This document shows positions 31,584 through 40,673 of a stretch of 64,000 bases of DNA, one piece after another (position 1 is the stretch's first letter; every line of letters begins with the position of its first letter). The DNA is from Pseudomonadota bacterium (GTDB lineage: Bacteria; Pseudomonadota; Gammaproteobacteria; Acidiferrobacterales; UBA6901). The notes below the pieces were generated by a model. That model worked only from the letters and a program-made list of their open reading frames with translations. It did not search any database and was not told the origin of the DNA. The stretch lies in assembly GCA_021790335.1 (NCBI GenBank), contig JAJYEE010000009.1:17876-81875 (forward strand), written 5' to 3'. The position numbers and the translations under genes are program-made.

Positions 31584-32948
31584 CTATTGCAGTAGTCTGA
31601 CAAAATCGTTGTAGAAAGCCAGCGCCATCAATGCAGCAAGCAGAATCACTCCGACCTGCTGACTCCAGTACAGCGCGCGTTCCGGCAGAGGGCCACCCTT
31701 GATCGCCTCTATCAGATACACCACGAGATGCCCTCCATCGAGGACCGGGACCGGCAGCAGGTTCAGCACGCCGAGGCTGACGCTGATCACCGCAAGAAAC
31801 ATGATGAACCGCCCGAACCCGATACGGGCAGTGTATCCAGCGTAGCGGGCAATGGTGATCGGACCGCTGATCGCATGGGTGGATACCTTCAGTTCGAGCA
31901 TTTTGACAAGCATCTTGACGGTAATCGACGACATCAGCCAGGTGTCATCCACGCTTTCCAGCAGCGCCCTCGCCGGGTTGAGCCGCACCAGCACACGCAT
32001 GTCCGCAGGCACCGTGGGAGGTCTGACACCAACCCCGATGCGTCCGATCCGCTGCCCTGCGCTCTCGACCACCTCAGGTGTCAGGGTGAAATTGATCCGC
32101 GCACCCGACCGCTCCACTGTGAGCACCATGGGCCGCCCGGGGCTTGTGCGGATGGCGGAGACCACATCATCCCAAGAGCGCATCGGTTTGCCATCGATGC
32201 TCGTCAGCAGGTCGCCGACCTTGAGGCCGGCTTTCGCCGCCGGGCTGCCGGAAACCACAGTACCAACGATCGGCACGATTCTGGGCGAATATCCGTACAG
32301 CCCGGTCGCGCTCCCCAGCATCCCGGAGCTGATCTGATTTGCCGAAAGCGACGACAGGTCGAGTATCCGCGTCACGATCTTTCCCTGTGGATCCCGCACC
32401 TTGAAGCGGACCCGCGATTTCTCCAGGGCTTTTGCGAACAGATACAGCCGCCGCTGGCCCCAGCTCCGCACCGGCTTGCCGTCAATGCTGAGGATATCGT
32501 CACCCACCCGGAACCCTGCCTTCTGGGCAATCGACCCGTTCGCTACCTTCCCGACAATCGGCTTGATTCCCTGAATTCCGACCGAAAACAGCGCCCAGTA
32601 CACGACAACCGCAAACAGCAAGTTGAACGCCGGGCCCGCCAGCACGACGGCGCCACGCTTGATCAACGGCTGGCGGTTGAAAGCGCGGTGCAGATCCTCC
32701 GCCGGCACCTCGCCTTCGGCTTCGTCGAGCATCTTGACGTAACCGCCCAGCGGCAGCACCGCGAGCACCAGCTCGGTCTGGTCAGCACCGAAGCGGCGCG
32801 ACCACAACGGCTTGCCGAAACCGATCGAGAACCGCAGTACCTTGATCCCCAGGCGGCGCGCAACCCAGTAATGTCCAAACTCGTGCACGATGACGAGTAT
32901 CCCGATCGCCACCACGAACGCGAGCGCCGAAATTGCGAACGTTGTCAC
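31584..32948 (-). CDS. rseP: RIP metalloprotease RseP (site-2 protease)
   Basis: This 454-residue inner membrane protein has the zinc motif HEFGH in its first helix ([21 protein letters not shown]), two PDZ domains ([16 protein letters not shown] and [16 protein letters not shown]) and the second metal ligand region [13 protein letters not shown]. It cleaves anti-sigma factors such as RseA within the membrane in the envelope stress response and clears signal peptide remnants. It overlaps dxr by four bases and leads into bamA, so envelope quality control and assembly are co-transcribed. Confidence 0.96.
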   Translation of the reverse strand: MTTFAISALAFVVAIGILVIVHEFGHYWVARRLGIKVLRFSIGFGKPLWSRRFGADQTELVLAVLPLGGYVKMLDEAEGEVPAEDLHRAFNRQPLIKRGAVVLAGPAFNLLFAVVVYWALFSVGIQGIKPIVGKVANGSIAQKAGFRVGDDILSIDGKPVRSWGQRRLYLFAKALEKSRVRFKVRDPQGKIVTRILDLSSLSANQISSGMLGSATGLYGYSPRIVPIVGTVVSGSPAAKAGLKVGDLLTSIDGKPMRSWDDVVSAIRTSPGRPMVLTVERSGARINFTLTPEVVESAGQRIGRIGVGVRPPTVPADMRVLVRLNPARALLESVDDTWLMSSITVKMLVKMLELKVSTHAISGPITIARYAGYTARIGFGRFIMFLAVISVSLGVLNLLPVPVLDGGHLVVYLIEAIKGGPLPERALYWSQQVGVILLAALMALAFYNDFVRLLQ

Positions 32949-34201
32949 TGCATTCCTCGCTTGGGCCTGCTCGAAAGTCCGGCAATAAACTGCTGCGCAA
33001 CCCTGCGGGCGCGCGCATCGTCTGCCAGGATAACCTCGAGTTCAGCCTCATCGTTCATCGAGACCCGCGACAGCACGTACTCGATGATCCGCGGTATGTC
33101 TGTAAACCCCACTGCGCCGCCGAGAAATGCAGTTACTGCGACTTCGTTTGCCGCATTAAGAATGGCCGGCGTTGTACCCCCCATGCGTGCCGCCTCTGCT
33201 GCCAGGCGCAGACACGGGAAGCGTTGCGGATCGGGTCGCTCGAAGTCAAGCCTGGCCACTTCCACCAGATCAAGCGCCCTTACGCCGGACTCCATGCGAT
33301 CCGGCCAGGCCAGGGCATGGGCGATCGGCGTGCGCATGTCCGGATTTCCAAGCTGTGCCAGCACGGATCCGTCTGCATACGAAACCAGAGAATGTACCAC
33401 GCTTTGCGGATGGATAACGATCTCAATCTGGTCCGGCACCACACCGAAAAGCCGGCATGCCTCGATCAGTTCCAGTCCCTTGTTCATGAGCGTCGCGGAA
33501 TCGACCGAAATCTTGCGGCCCATCGCCCAGCGCGGGTGAGCGCAGGCCTGCTCGGGCGTAACACCGACGAGCTCGGCAAGCGGCGTGGTGCGAAACGGTC
33601 CTCCCGAACAGGTCAGAAAGATCTTGCGCATACCCAGACTCGGGGCACCGGTCTGGTAGCCGCCGGGCAGGCACTGAAAGATCGCGTTATGCTCGCTGTC
33701 GACCGGAAGCAGCTGCGCTCCGGAGCGGCACGCCTCGCGCATGAGGATATGACCGGACATGACGAGCGGCTCCTTGTTGGCCAGAAGCACCCGCTTTCCG
33801 CGGCGAACCGCTTCGAGCGTCGGCAACAGCCCTGCGGCGCCCACGATCGCTGCCACGACGATGTCGCTTTGCGCCAGCGCTGCGGCACTTTCGAGGCCCT
33901 CCTCCCCTGAAAGGACTTCGGTCGGCAGACCCAGTCCGGCCAGCTTGCGCCGCAGCACCTCCGCAGCGCCGGACTCACGCATGACTGCTACTTCCGGAGC
34001 ATGCCGGCGGCACTGCTCGAACAGCCGGTCGACCTGGGTATTTGCGGTCAAAGCGACGACGCGAAAACGCTGCGGATGGCGCGCCAGGACATCGAGAGCG
34101 CTGATTCCGATCGAGCCGGTCGACCCGAGTATCGTGACACCCCGCGCACCGCCGGCGCGCTGGTCCTGCACCGGACTCCCGGAATCCTGGCGATTGGTCA
34201 T
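32945..34201 (-). CDS. dxr: 1-deoxy-D-xylulose 5-phosphate reductoisomerase
   Basis: The NADPH-binding N-terminus [23 protein letters not shown], the flexible-loop segment [17 protein letters not shown] and the metal and substrate motif [23 protein letters not shown] identify DXR. It makes 2-C-methyl-D-erythritol 4-phosphate in the MEP isoprenoid pathway, upstream of the undecaprenyl chain made by UppS in the same operon. The ATG at 34201 overlaps the cdsA stop (ATGA), which decides this start over the frame opening at 34225. Confidence 0.97.
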   Translation of the reverse strand: MTNRQDSGSPVQDQRAGGARGVTILGSTGSIGISALDVLARHPQRFRVVALTANTQVDRLFEQCRRHAPEVAVMRESGAAEVLRRKLAGLGLPTEVLSGEEGLESAAALAQSDIVVAAIVGAAGLLPTLEAVRRGKRVLLANKEPLVMSGHILMREACRSGAQLLPVDSEHNAIFQCLPGGYQTGAPSLGMRKIFLTCSGGPFRTTPLAELVGVTPEQACAHPRWAMGRKISVDSATLMNKGLELIEACRLFGVVPDQIEIVIHPQSVVHSLVSYADGSVLAQLGNPDMRTPIAHALAWPDRMESGVRALDLVEVARLDFERPDPQRFPCLRLAAEAARMGGTTPAILNAANEVAVTAFLGGAVGFTDIPRIIEYVLSRVSMNDEAELEVILADDARARRVAQQFIAGLSSRPKRGMQ

Positions 34202-35013
34202 AACCGCGGCCTCAGCAGCAGCCACCCGAGCACGAATGCGGGCGCAGCGGCGGTAAAGGCATCAATGCGGTCGAGCACTCCGCCGTGGCCCGGCAGAAGA
34301 CTGCCGCTATCTTTGACCCCGGCAATGCGCTTTGCCCGGCTCTCAACAAGATCGCCCAGCACCGAAAAAAGCGTGGCGATCACCGTGATCACAAGCCACA
34401 GCGCCAGCGACGGCGCGCTCAGCTTCCATATGTACTTTCCGCAGGCGAGCGCCAGAAGCGATGCCATCACCACACCACCCAGCAGTCCCTCGAGACTTTT
34501 TCCGGGGCTGACGTGCGGCGCGATCTTGGTCCTGCCCCAGGGCCTGCCGACAAAGTATGCGCTGGAATCGGCCGTCCATACCAACATCATTATAAAGAGC
34601 GTCAGCCGCGGACCGCCGTCACGACGCGCATGGACGACCAATGGCGCGATCCAGGCCGGAATCAGGATGAAGAACCCGCTCAGACGCTTGCCGAACGCCG
34701 TCGCCAGGAATCCCTGCCGCAGATCGGAATAATGCACCAGCTCGAACAACGCCCAGATCCACCATGCAACGCTCACGAGCATCACCGGCAGCGCTGGGGC
34801 CCGGTAGGCCGCCAAGCCCGCAACCGCCAGCACCCCGACGTAGAGACTCCGCGACAACAGCCCGGTCAGCCCGCACAGCGCCGTCCATTCCCATGCTGCG
34901 GCGATGAAGAAAATTCCGAGCAGGGCTCCGAACAGGGGAGTGGTGAGATAAAACGTCGCCCAAACCATCAGCGGCGCCAGCACCGCGGCGGTAAGGACGC
35001 GCAGCCTAAGCAC
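34198..35013 (-). CDS. cdsA: Phosphatidate cytidylyltransferase
   Basis: This polytopic membrane protein has about eight helices and ends with the CDP-diglyceride synthase signature [28 protein letters not shown]. It forms CDP-diacylglycerol from phosphatidate and CTP for all phospholipids. The frame is open to 35124, but those residues are basic and Ser-rich and lie within uppS. The GTG at 35013 ([21 protein letters not shown]) starts directly at the first helix and overlaps the uppS end by eight bases. Confidence 0.95.
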   Translation of the reverse strand: MLRLRVLTAAVLAPLMVWATFYLTTPLFGALLGIFFIAAAWEWTALCGLTGLLSRSLYVGVLAVAGLAAYRAPALPVMLVSVAWWIWALFELVHYSDLRQGFLATAFGKRLSGFFILIPAWIAPLVVHARRDGGPRLTLFIMMLVWTADSSAYFVGRPWGRTKIAPHVSPGKSLEGLLGGVVMASLLALACGKYIWKLSAPSLALWLVITVIATLFSVLGDLVESRAKRIAGVKDSGSLLPGHGGVLDRIDAFTAAAPAFVLGWLLLRPRL

Positions 35014-35821
35014 GCTTGCCGGCGCTCCCCGATGTAGCGGCCTCGATCTGCTCGCCAGTGTGACCGAAGCGGCGCTGCCGCCCGGCGTAAGACGCCAGCG
35101 CGATCTCGAACTGCCCGCGGTCAAAATCCGGCCACAGCACCGGCGTAAAATAGAGTTCGGTGTATGCCAGCTGCCATAGCAGAAAGTTGCTCACACGCTG
35201 CTCGCCACCGGTCCTTATGAACAAATCCGGCTCCGGCATCTTCGCCATGCTGAGAAAGGGCTCAAGGCTGTCGGCCGTAATGGATTCCGGATCGATCGTT
35301 CCTGTCGCCGCCCGGCGCGCGAGTTCACGGCAGGCCTGAACGATGTCCCAGCGGCCGCCGTAGTTGGCAGCGATCGTGAGCGTCAGAGCAGTGTTGTCGC
35401 GGGTAAGCGCCTCACCCTGACGTATGCGCTCCATCAGTTTGTCGCCAAAAGCGGCGACGTCGCCGATCACCCGGAAACGGATGTTGTTCGCATGCAGCTT
35501 CTTGACCTCCTTGTCGAGAGCCATGCCGAACAGATCCAGCAGCAGTCGCACCTCGGTCTCGGGGCGGCGCCAGTTCTCGCTGCTGAAGGCAAACAGCGTT
35601 AGGTAGCGAATGCCTTTCTCCCCGCATGCGGCAACCAGGTCACGGACCGCCTCGACTCCGCGACGGTGCCCGGCAAACCGCGGCAGCCCCCGGCTCTTGG
35701 CCCAGCGCCCGTTGCCGTCCATGATCACCGCGACATGCAGCGGCACCGGCGGCGTAACGGCACCTGACGTGGATGGTTTGGTTGGCTCAGGCATGTTGCG
35801 GAAACGTAATTTTGGAAGCAT
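35006..35821 (-). CDS. uppS: Undecaprenyl diphosphate synthase (cis-prenyltransferase)
   Basis: VAVIMDGNGRWAKSRGLPRFAGHRRGVEAVR carries the catalytic Asp and the diphosphate-binding residues. LTLFAFSSENWRRP and the late RTGGEQRVSNFLLWQLAYTELYF motif complete the family set. It extends farnesyl diphosphate to the C55 carrier used for peptidoglycan, O-antigen and the EPS at the start of this window. The 271-residue length includes about 28 extra N-terminal residues; an ATG at 35794 is an alternative start. It lies about 50 bases after frr. Confidence 0.96.
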   Translation of the reverse strand: MLPKLRFRNMPEPTKPSTSGAVTPPVPLHVAVIMDGNGRWAKSRGLPRFAGHRRGVEAVRDLVAACGEKGIRYLTLFAFSSENWRRPETEVRLLLDLFGMALDKEVKKLHANNIRFRVIGDVAAFGDKLMERIRQGEALTRDNTALTLTIAANYGGRWDIVQACRELARRAATGTIDPESITADSLEPFLSMAKMPEPDLFIRTGGEQRVSNFLLWQLAYTELYFTPVLWPDFDRGQFEIALASYAGRQRRFGHTGEQIEAATSGSAGKRA

Positions 35822-35873
35822 TCATCGGGAGGATATCGGGCGTGGCAGCACGCTGGCGGTCGCGCGACGCCAT

Positions 35874-36440
35874 CTAGATCGCCATCAGATCGCGCTCCTT
35901 GGCGGCGATCACCTTATCCACATCTGCGGTAAACCTGTCGGTGAGCTTCTGGACCATATCGTGCGCGCGTTTCTCGTCGTCCTCCGAGATTTCCTTCTTC
36001 TTGAGAGCCTCCTTGAGATGGGTGATCCCGTCGCGACGCACATTGCGGATGGCAATCTTGGCGTCTTCGCCCTCGTTACGCACGACTTTTCCAAGTTCCT
36101 TGCGCCGCTCCTCGGTCAGTACCGGAAGTGGAACGCGGATCGTTTGTCCAGCCACCGCAGGATTGAGCCCGAGACCGGACTCCTGGATTGCCTTCTCGAT
36201 CGCCTGCACCATGCTCTTGTCATAGGGCGTGACAGCAAGCGAACGCGCGTCCGCCACCGCAATATTCGCCACCTGATTGAGCGGAGTCCGGCTGCCGTAG
36301 TATTCGACGTGAATATGCTCGAGCAGGCCGGCATGGGCCCGCCCGGTCCGGACTTTCTCAAGCGCCAGCTTGAGCGCTTCGACCGACTTTGCCATCCGCG
36401 CCTCGGCGTCCTGGCTGATCTTGCTGATCACCTCTTGCAT
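35874..36440 (-). CDS. frr: Ribosome recycling factor
   Basis: This 188-residue protein has the RRF features [66 protein letters not shown] and a C-terminal helix ending [17 protein letters not shown]. With EF-G it splits post-termination ribosomes. It starts four bases after the pyrH stop, in the conserved rpsB-tsf-pyrH-frr order. Confidence 0.98.
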   Translation of the reverse strand: MQEVISKISQDAEARMAKSVEALKLALEKVRTGRAHAGLLEHIHVEYYGSRTPLNQVANIAVADARSLAVTPYDKSMVQAIEKAIQESGLGLNPAVAGQTIRVPLPVLTEERRKELGKVVRNEGEDAKIAIRNVRRDGITHLKEALKKKEISEDDEKRAHDMVQKLTDRFTADVDKVIAAKERDLMAI

Positions 36441-36444
36441 GGCC

Positions 36445-37191
36445 TCAATCTCCGCGTCTGACGAGCGTGCCTTCGTTCTCGCCCCGTATAACCCGCATCA
36501 GGCTTCCCGGCGTATTGATGCTGAACACGCGCAACTGCATATTCTGCTCGCGACACAGCGCGAGAGCAGTGGCGTCCATGACCCCGAGCCGTTTTTCCAG
36601 GGCTTCGTCATAAGTAAGAACGTCGTAGCGCCGCGCGTCCGCGTGGCGCATCGGATCCTTCGTATACACCCCGTCCACCTTGGTCGCCTTGAGGACGACA
36701 TCCGCACCGATTTCCAGGCCCCGCAGGCTCGCGGCCGTGTCGGTCGTGAAGAACGGGTTCCCTGTTCCGGCCGCGAAAATCACGACCCGCCCGCCTTCCA
36801 GGTATTGCAACGCCGCACGCCGTGAATACGGTTCAGCGACGACATCCATGAGCAACGCCGTAAGCACCACGGCTGGCACATCTGCCTGCCTCAGTGCGTC
36901 CTGCAACGACAGCGAGTTCATCACCGTGGCGAGCATGCCCATGTAATCTGCCGTAGCCCGGTCCATACCCTGGGCACCGGGCGCGATCCCGCGAAAGATG
37001 TTCCCTCCACCGATGACCACGGCCAGCTGCACGCCGGTGCCGACAACCTCCTTGATCTCACCGACGATGCGCCCCAGTACCTGACGGTTGATGCCGTAGG
37101 CATCATCGCCCATCAATGCCTCCCCGCTCAGCTTGAGCAGGATGCGGCGGTAAACCGGCATGGTGCTGCCCGGCAAGGACCCGCTGGTCAA
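36445..37191 (-). CDS. pyrH: Uridylate kinase (UMP kinase)
   Basis: This amino acid kinase-fold protein has [29 protein letters not shown] and [18 protein letters not shown], as in bacterial UMP kinases, which phosphorylate UMP to UDP. The start is TTG at 37191, eight bases after AGGAGG at the tsf end. The ATG ten codons later (MPVYRRIL) has no ribosome site, so the longer form is favoured. It lies four bases after tsf and four before frr. Confidence 0.96.
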   Translation of the reverse strand: MTSGSLPGSTMPVYRRILLKLSGEALMGDDAYGINRQVLGRIVGEIKEVVGTGVQLAVVIGGGNIFRGIAPGAQGMDRATADYMGMLATVMNSLSLQDALRQADVPAVVLTALLMDVVAEPYSRRAALQYLEGGRVVIFAAGTGNPFFTTDTAASLRGLEIGADVVLKATKVDGVYTKDPMRHADARRYDVLTYDEALEKRLGVMDATALALCREQNMQLRVFSINTPGSLMRVIRGENEGTLVRRGD

Positions 37192-37195
37192 GGAC

Positions 37196-38086
37196 CTAGC
37201 CTCCTCTGACCTGGGCCATCACCTCGGCAGCGAAGTCGCTGGCACCCTTCTCTATGCCCTCTCCGACTTCGTAACGGCTGAAACGCGCCACCCGGGCCGA
37301 TGCCTTCTTGAGAAGCTTTTCCACAGTGGTGTCCGGATCCTTGACGAAAGGCTGGCCGAGCAGCGTAATTTCACCCAGATACTTGTTCACGCGGCCGGCA
37401 ACCATCTTCTCCACGATATCGGCCGGTTTGCCGCTGTCGGCGGCCTGCGCGATGAATATTTCCTTCTCCTTCGCGACCACATCGGCGGGCACATCCTCCC
37501 TGGCGACATACGCCGGCCGGCTGGCAGCTACGTGCATGGCCAGATCGCGGCCGAGGGCTTCGTCGCCGCCAGAGAGATCCACGAGCACGCCGATCCGGCG
37601 CCCATGCACATAGGAAACGATATGCCCCTCACCGGACACGTACCGGACAAAACGCCGCACTGCGATGTTCTCGCCCAGCTTGGCAACGAGCCCTTCGCGC
37701 ACCTGCGACACCGTCCTGACACTCTCTCCTCCGCCGAGCGGAAGAGCGGCGAGCGCTTCAACCGTGGCCGGATTGCGATCCGCGACACAGGCGGCGACCG
37801 CTCCGGCAAACGCCATGAATTCTTCACCTTTGGCAACGAAATCGGTTTCCGAGTTCACTTCCACCATCGCGGCGAGCTTGCGGTCAGGACTCAGATACAC
37901 TGCAATCGCTCCTTCCGCCGCCGTACGGCCGGCTTTCTTTTCCACCTTGGCCCCGGCCTTGCGGCGCAACAGATCGATCGCGGCTTCCATGTCGCCGTTG
38001 GTCTCTGTCAGGGCGCTCTTGCACTCCATCATTCCGAGCCCGGTGCGCTCTCTCAATTCCTTAACCTGACTTGCGGTAATCGTCAT
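37196..38086 (-). CDS. tsf: Translation elongation factor Ts
   Basis: This 296-residue protein starts with [39 protein letters not shown] (UBA-like domain) and carries the conserved [17 protein letters not shown] that contacts EF-Tu. It exchanges GDP for GTP on EF-Tu. It follows rpsB across an intergenic terminator-like hairpin. Its end contains the AGGAGG that serves pyrH. Confidence 0.98.
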   Translation of the reverse strand: MTITASQVKELRERTGLGMMECKSALTETNGDMEAAIDLLRRKAGAKVEKKAGRTAAEGAIAVYLSPDRKLAAMVEVNSETDFVAKGEEFMAFAGAVAACVADRNPATVEALAALPLGGGESVRTVSQVREGLVAKLGENIAVRRFVRYVSGEGHIVSYVHGRRIGVLVDLSGGDEALGRDLAMHVAASRPAYVAREDVPADVVAKEKEIFIAQAADSGKPADIVEKMVAGRVNKYLGEITLLGQPFVKDPDTTVEKLLKKASARVARFSRYEVGEGIEKGASDFAAEVMAQVRGG

Positions 38087-38122
38087 GGCTCATCCCCGAA
38101 AAATCAACACAGCCTGTTACGT

Positions 38123-38150
38123 TAAGAAAAAGGGGGCGAGGCCCCCTTTT
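38123..38150 (-). terminator. Rho-independent terminator or attenuator between rpsB and tsf
   Basis: On the minus strand the sequence reads AAAAGGGGGC CTC GCCCCCTTTTTCTT: a six-pair GC stem extended by A-U pairs, a three-base loop and a T-run. It begins directly after the rpsB stop (38152). The tsf start is about 40 bases beyond, so it probably lets part of the transcripts read through, setting a high ratio of S2 to EF-Ts. Confidence 0.85.
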
Positions 38151-38151
38151 A

Positions 38152-39087
38152 TCATTCGCCTTGACCGGCTTTCCCTCGCCCCCGACCCGCCGGGGTCTTG
38201 GGCCGGGGACGCACTGGCCGGCGTACCTCGGTGCGCGCAGGCGGCTCCACTTTAGCTTCGACTTCCGCAGGCTCGATCGGAACGTCCTGCTCCGCCCGCG
38301 GAGGGCTCGTCACCGCCGGCTTACGTCTGGCTGCCACCTTGATCTTTGTGGGCTCTTCGGCAACCTCTATAAACTCCTCGTCATCGGACGGCAGGGCAAC
38401 AGTCACGGTCTTGCGACCCTCGATGATCGCGTCTGCCGCCGCCCGTGCATACAGACGGATCGCGCGCAGCGCATCGTCATTGCCCGGAATGACATAGTCC
38501 ACACCATCCGGCTTGCAGTTCGAATCCACTATGGCGACCACGGGGATGTTCAGCTTATTGGCCTCAGATACCGCGATATATTCATGGCCGACATCGATCA
38601 CGAAGAGCGCATCGGGCAAACCGCCCATCTCCTTGATGCCCGCCAGGCTGCGGTTGAGCTTGTCACGCTCCCGTGTCAGCAGCAGCGTCTCCTTCTTGTT
38701 CAGCTTGTCGAATGTGCCATCCTGCTCCATCGCTTCCAGCGCCTTAAGCCGCTCGATGGATTTCTTCACCGTCTTGTAATTGGTCAGCATGCCGCCGGTC
38801 CAGCGATGGTCGACGAAGGGGCTGCCACACCGCGTCGCCTCTTCCCGGACGATATCTCCGGCCTGACGCTTGGTGCCGACGAACAGGATCGTTCCCTTGT
38901 TCGAGGTGAGTCTGGAGAGGTAGCCCATCGCCTCATTGAACATGGGCAGGGTCTTCTCGAGATTGATGATATGGACTTTATTGCGCTCACCGAAAATATA
39001 GGGGCGCATCTTGGGGTGCCAGAAACGGGTCTGGTGACCGAAATGAACCCCGGCCTCTAGCATTTGGCGCATCGTTACTTCACTCAT
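38152..39087 (-). CDS. rpsB: 30S ribosomal protein S2 with long C-terminal tail
   Basis: [56 protein letters not shown] and [31 protein letters not shown] are the standard S2 segments. The ATG at 39087 (MSEVTMRQ) is chosen over the frame opening at 39186. The protein is 311 residues, against about 241 in E. coli. The extra 60-70 residues are acidic, then Pro, Ala and Arg-rich ([23 protein letters not shown]), and look disordered. The leader upstream may carry the usual S2 autoregulation, which I could not identify by eye. Confidence 0.97.
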   Translation of the reverse strand: MSEVTMRQMLEAGVHFGHQTRFWHPKMRPYIFGERNKVHIINLEKTLPMFNEAMGYLSRLTSNKGTILFVGTKRQAGDIVREEATRCGSPFVDHRWTGGMLTNYKTVKKSIERLKALEAMEQDGTFDKLNKKETLLLTRERDKLNRSLAGIKEMGGLPDALFVIDVGHEYIAVSEANKLNIPVVAIVDSNCKPDGVDYVIPGNDDALRAIRLYARAAADAIIEGRKTVTVALPSDDEEFIEVAEEPTKIKVAARRKPAVTSPPRAEQDVPIEPAEVEAKVEPPARTEVRRPVRPRPKTPAGRGRGKAGQGE

Positions 39088-39808
39088 TGAATTTCTCCGA
39101 TCGGGTTTTTCCGCCGTGATCCCAGAACACCCAACTCCCCAACGCAACGCGCTTGGGCAGCACCCGGATGGCCTTAGACGGACCACGTGTGTTTTGCCGG
39201 CCTTCGATACTTGGGAGCCGCGGCGCCCAGGCCGGATTTAATGCCTGAAAAACGTAGCTTTATACCACAAGCCGGGGGTAAGCGGCAATGCGCCCGATGC
39301 CCGGTACACCGCCCCGTCGCACGCCTACCGCCGGCCGGGGACTCATCGGACCGACGCCCCGAGACTTCCCCATCGCACGCCGGGCCTCGTCCAGCGATAC
39401 GGAAGATCTGCGGCCTGGAGGTTTTCCGGCCTCTGCCGAAAACACACCCCGGCCGGGCGCCCCTGCGCATTCCGGCAGCAATGCCAGACCGGTGCAGATT
39501 GCAATGTCGCAGTCGGCGATCGCGCGAAAGATCGGCTCAGGTCCACAGCGTGGCACCGGTTGCATCCGCCGGCATTCGCGTCTCGATCATCGGAGTGCAT
39601 GAAGAGAGCCGCAGACAACGAAAGCCATGCCGGTGTTGGCGCCCCGCTGCGAAAAGGATGCGCAAGCGTTGCGCGCGGCCGGCAAGAAACCTCTGCCCGC
39701 CCGCATGCGGTGTGCCGGGTGGGGAGAGCTTTCCGTTCGTACATGGTAGAGTGCAACTGTACCGAATCCGTTCCGGAACCACGCTCGAACTGCAAATATC
39801 TTACGATC
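39088..39808. other. Divergent intergenic region between rpsB and map
   Basis: About 720 bases separate the two divergent genes. Open frames on both strands are Arg/Pro-rich, overlap one another and resemble no family. The region should hold promoters for the rpsB operon and for map-glnD, and the rpsB leader, but no unambiguous -35/-10 pair, terminator or RNA structure was recognised. Confidence 0.5.
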
Positions 39809-40576
39809 ATGGCTGTTACGATAAAGACCCCAGAAGAAGTGGAGAAAATGCGCGTTGCAGGATTCCTGGCAGCCGACGTACTGCGCATGATCCGGCCACA
39901 TGTTCAACCGGGCATCACAACCGGCGAACTGGACCGCATCTGCCACGACTACATCGTCAATGTCCAGCAGGCCGTTCCCGCTCCGCTCAATTATCATGGG
40001 TTCCCGAAATCCATCTGCACTTCGGTCAACCATCAGGTCTGCCACGGGATACCCGGAGAGCGGGTTTTGAAAAAGGGCGATATCGTCAACATCGATATCA
40101 CGGTCATCAAAGACGGCTTTCATGGCGACACCAGCAAGATGTTTTTCGTCGGCGAGCCCTCGATTCAGGCCCGGCGCGTCACCCAGGTCAGCCATGACTG
40201 CATGTGCAAGGGAATCGAAATCGTCAGGGCAGGAGTTTTCCTCGGCGATATCGGCCACGTCATTCAGAGCCACGCGGAACAGAACCAGTGCTCGGTTGTA
40301 CGCGAGTACTGCGGGCACGGTATCGGCCGCCGGTTCCATGAGGATCCGCAGGTGCTGCACTACGGCAAGCCGGGAACCGGCATGGAGCTGGTACCGGGCA
40401 TGACCATAACTATTGAACCGATGATCAACGCCGGACGAAAAGAAGTGCGGCTGCTGCCGGACAACTGGACCGTCGTTACCCGCGACCACAGCCTGTCCGC
40501 GCAGTGGGAACACACCATCCTGGTCACCGAAACCGGCCATGAAGTGCTGACGGTCCTGCCGGGAGAAGATCTTTAG
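39809..40576 (+). CDS. map: Methionine aminopeptidase, type I
   Basis: This 255-residue enzyme removes the initiator methionine from new proteins. The metal ligands are seen in order: VNIDITVIKDGFHGDTSKMFFVG (two Asp), YCGHGIGRRFHEDPQVLHYG (His), TIEPMINAG (Glu) and AQWEHTILVTETG (Glu). The frame is open from 39560, but MAVTIKTPEEVEKMRVAGFLAADVL at 39809 is the normal N-terminus. Its position next to and divergent from rpsB, with glnD downstream, matches E. coli. Confidence 0.97.
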   Translation: MAVTIKTPEEVEKMRVAGFLAADVLRMIRPHVQPGITTGELDRICHDYIVNVQQAVPAPLNYHGFPKSICTSVNHQVCHGIPGERVLKKGDIVNIDITVIKDGFHGDTSKMFFVGEPSIQARRVTQVSHDCMCKGIEIVRAGVFLGDIGHVIQSHAEQNQCSVVREYCGHGIGRRFHEDPQVLHYGKPGTGMELVPGMTITIEPMINAGRKEVRLLPDNWTVVTRDHSLSAQWEHTILVTETGHEVLTVLPGEDL

Positions 40577-40673
40577 CGCCCGGCTGCCTGCGGGCAGGCG
40601 GGCGTCATCCGCACAGCAGCGCGGATGAACAGAACCGTTATGCGGCCATCAGACGACCAATCAGGACCGTGCG

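Noticed and set aside
31728-33539. 603-codon plus-strand frame opposite rseP and dxr
   Set aside because: It spans two real genes on the other strand and has low-complexity, His/Arg-rich composition.
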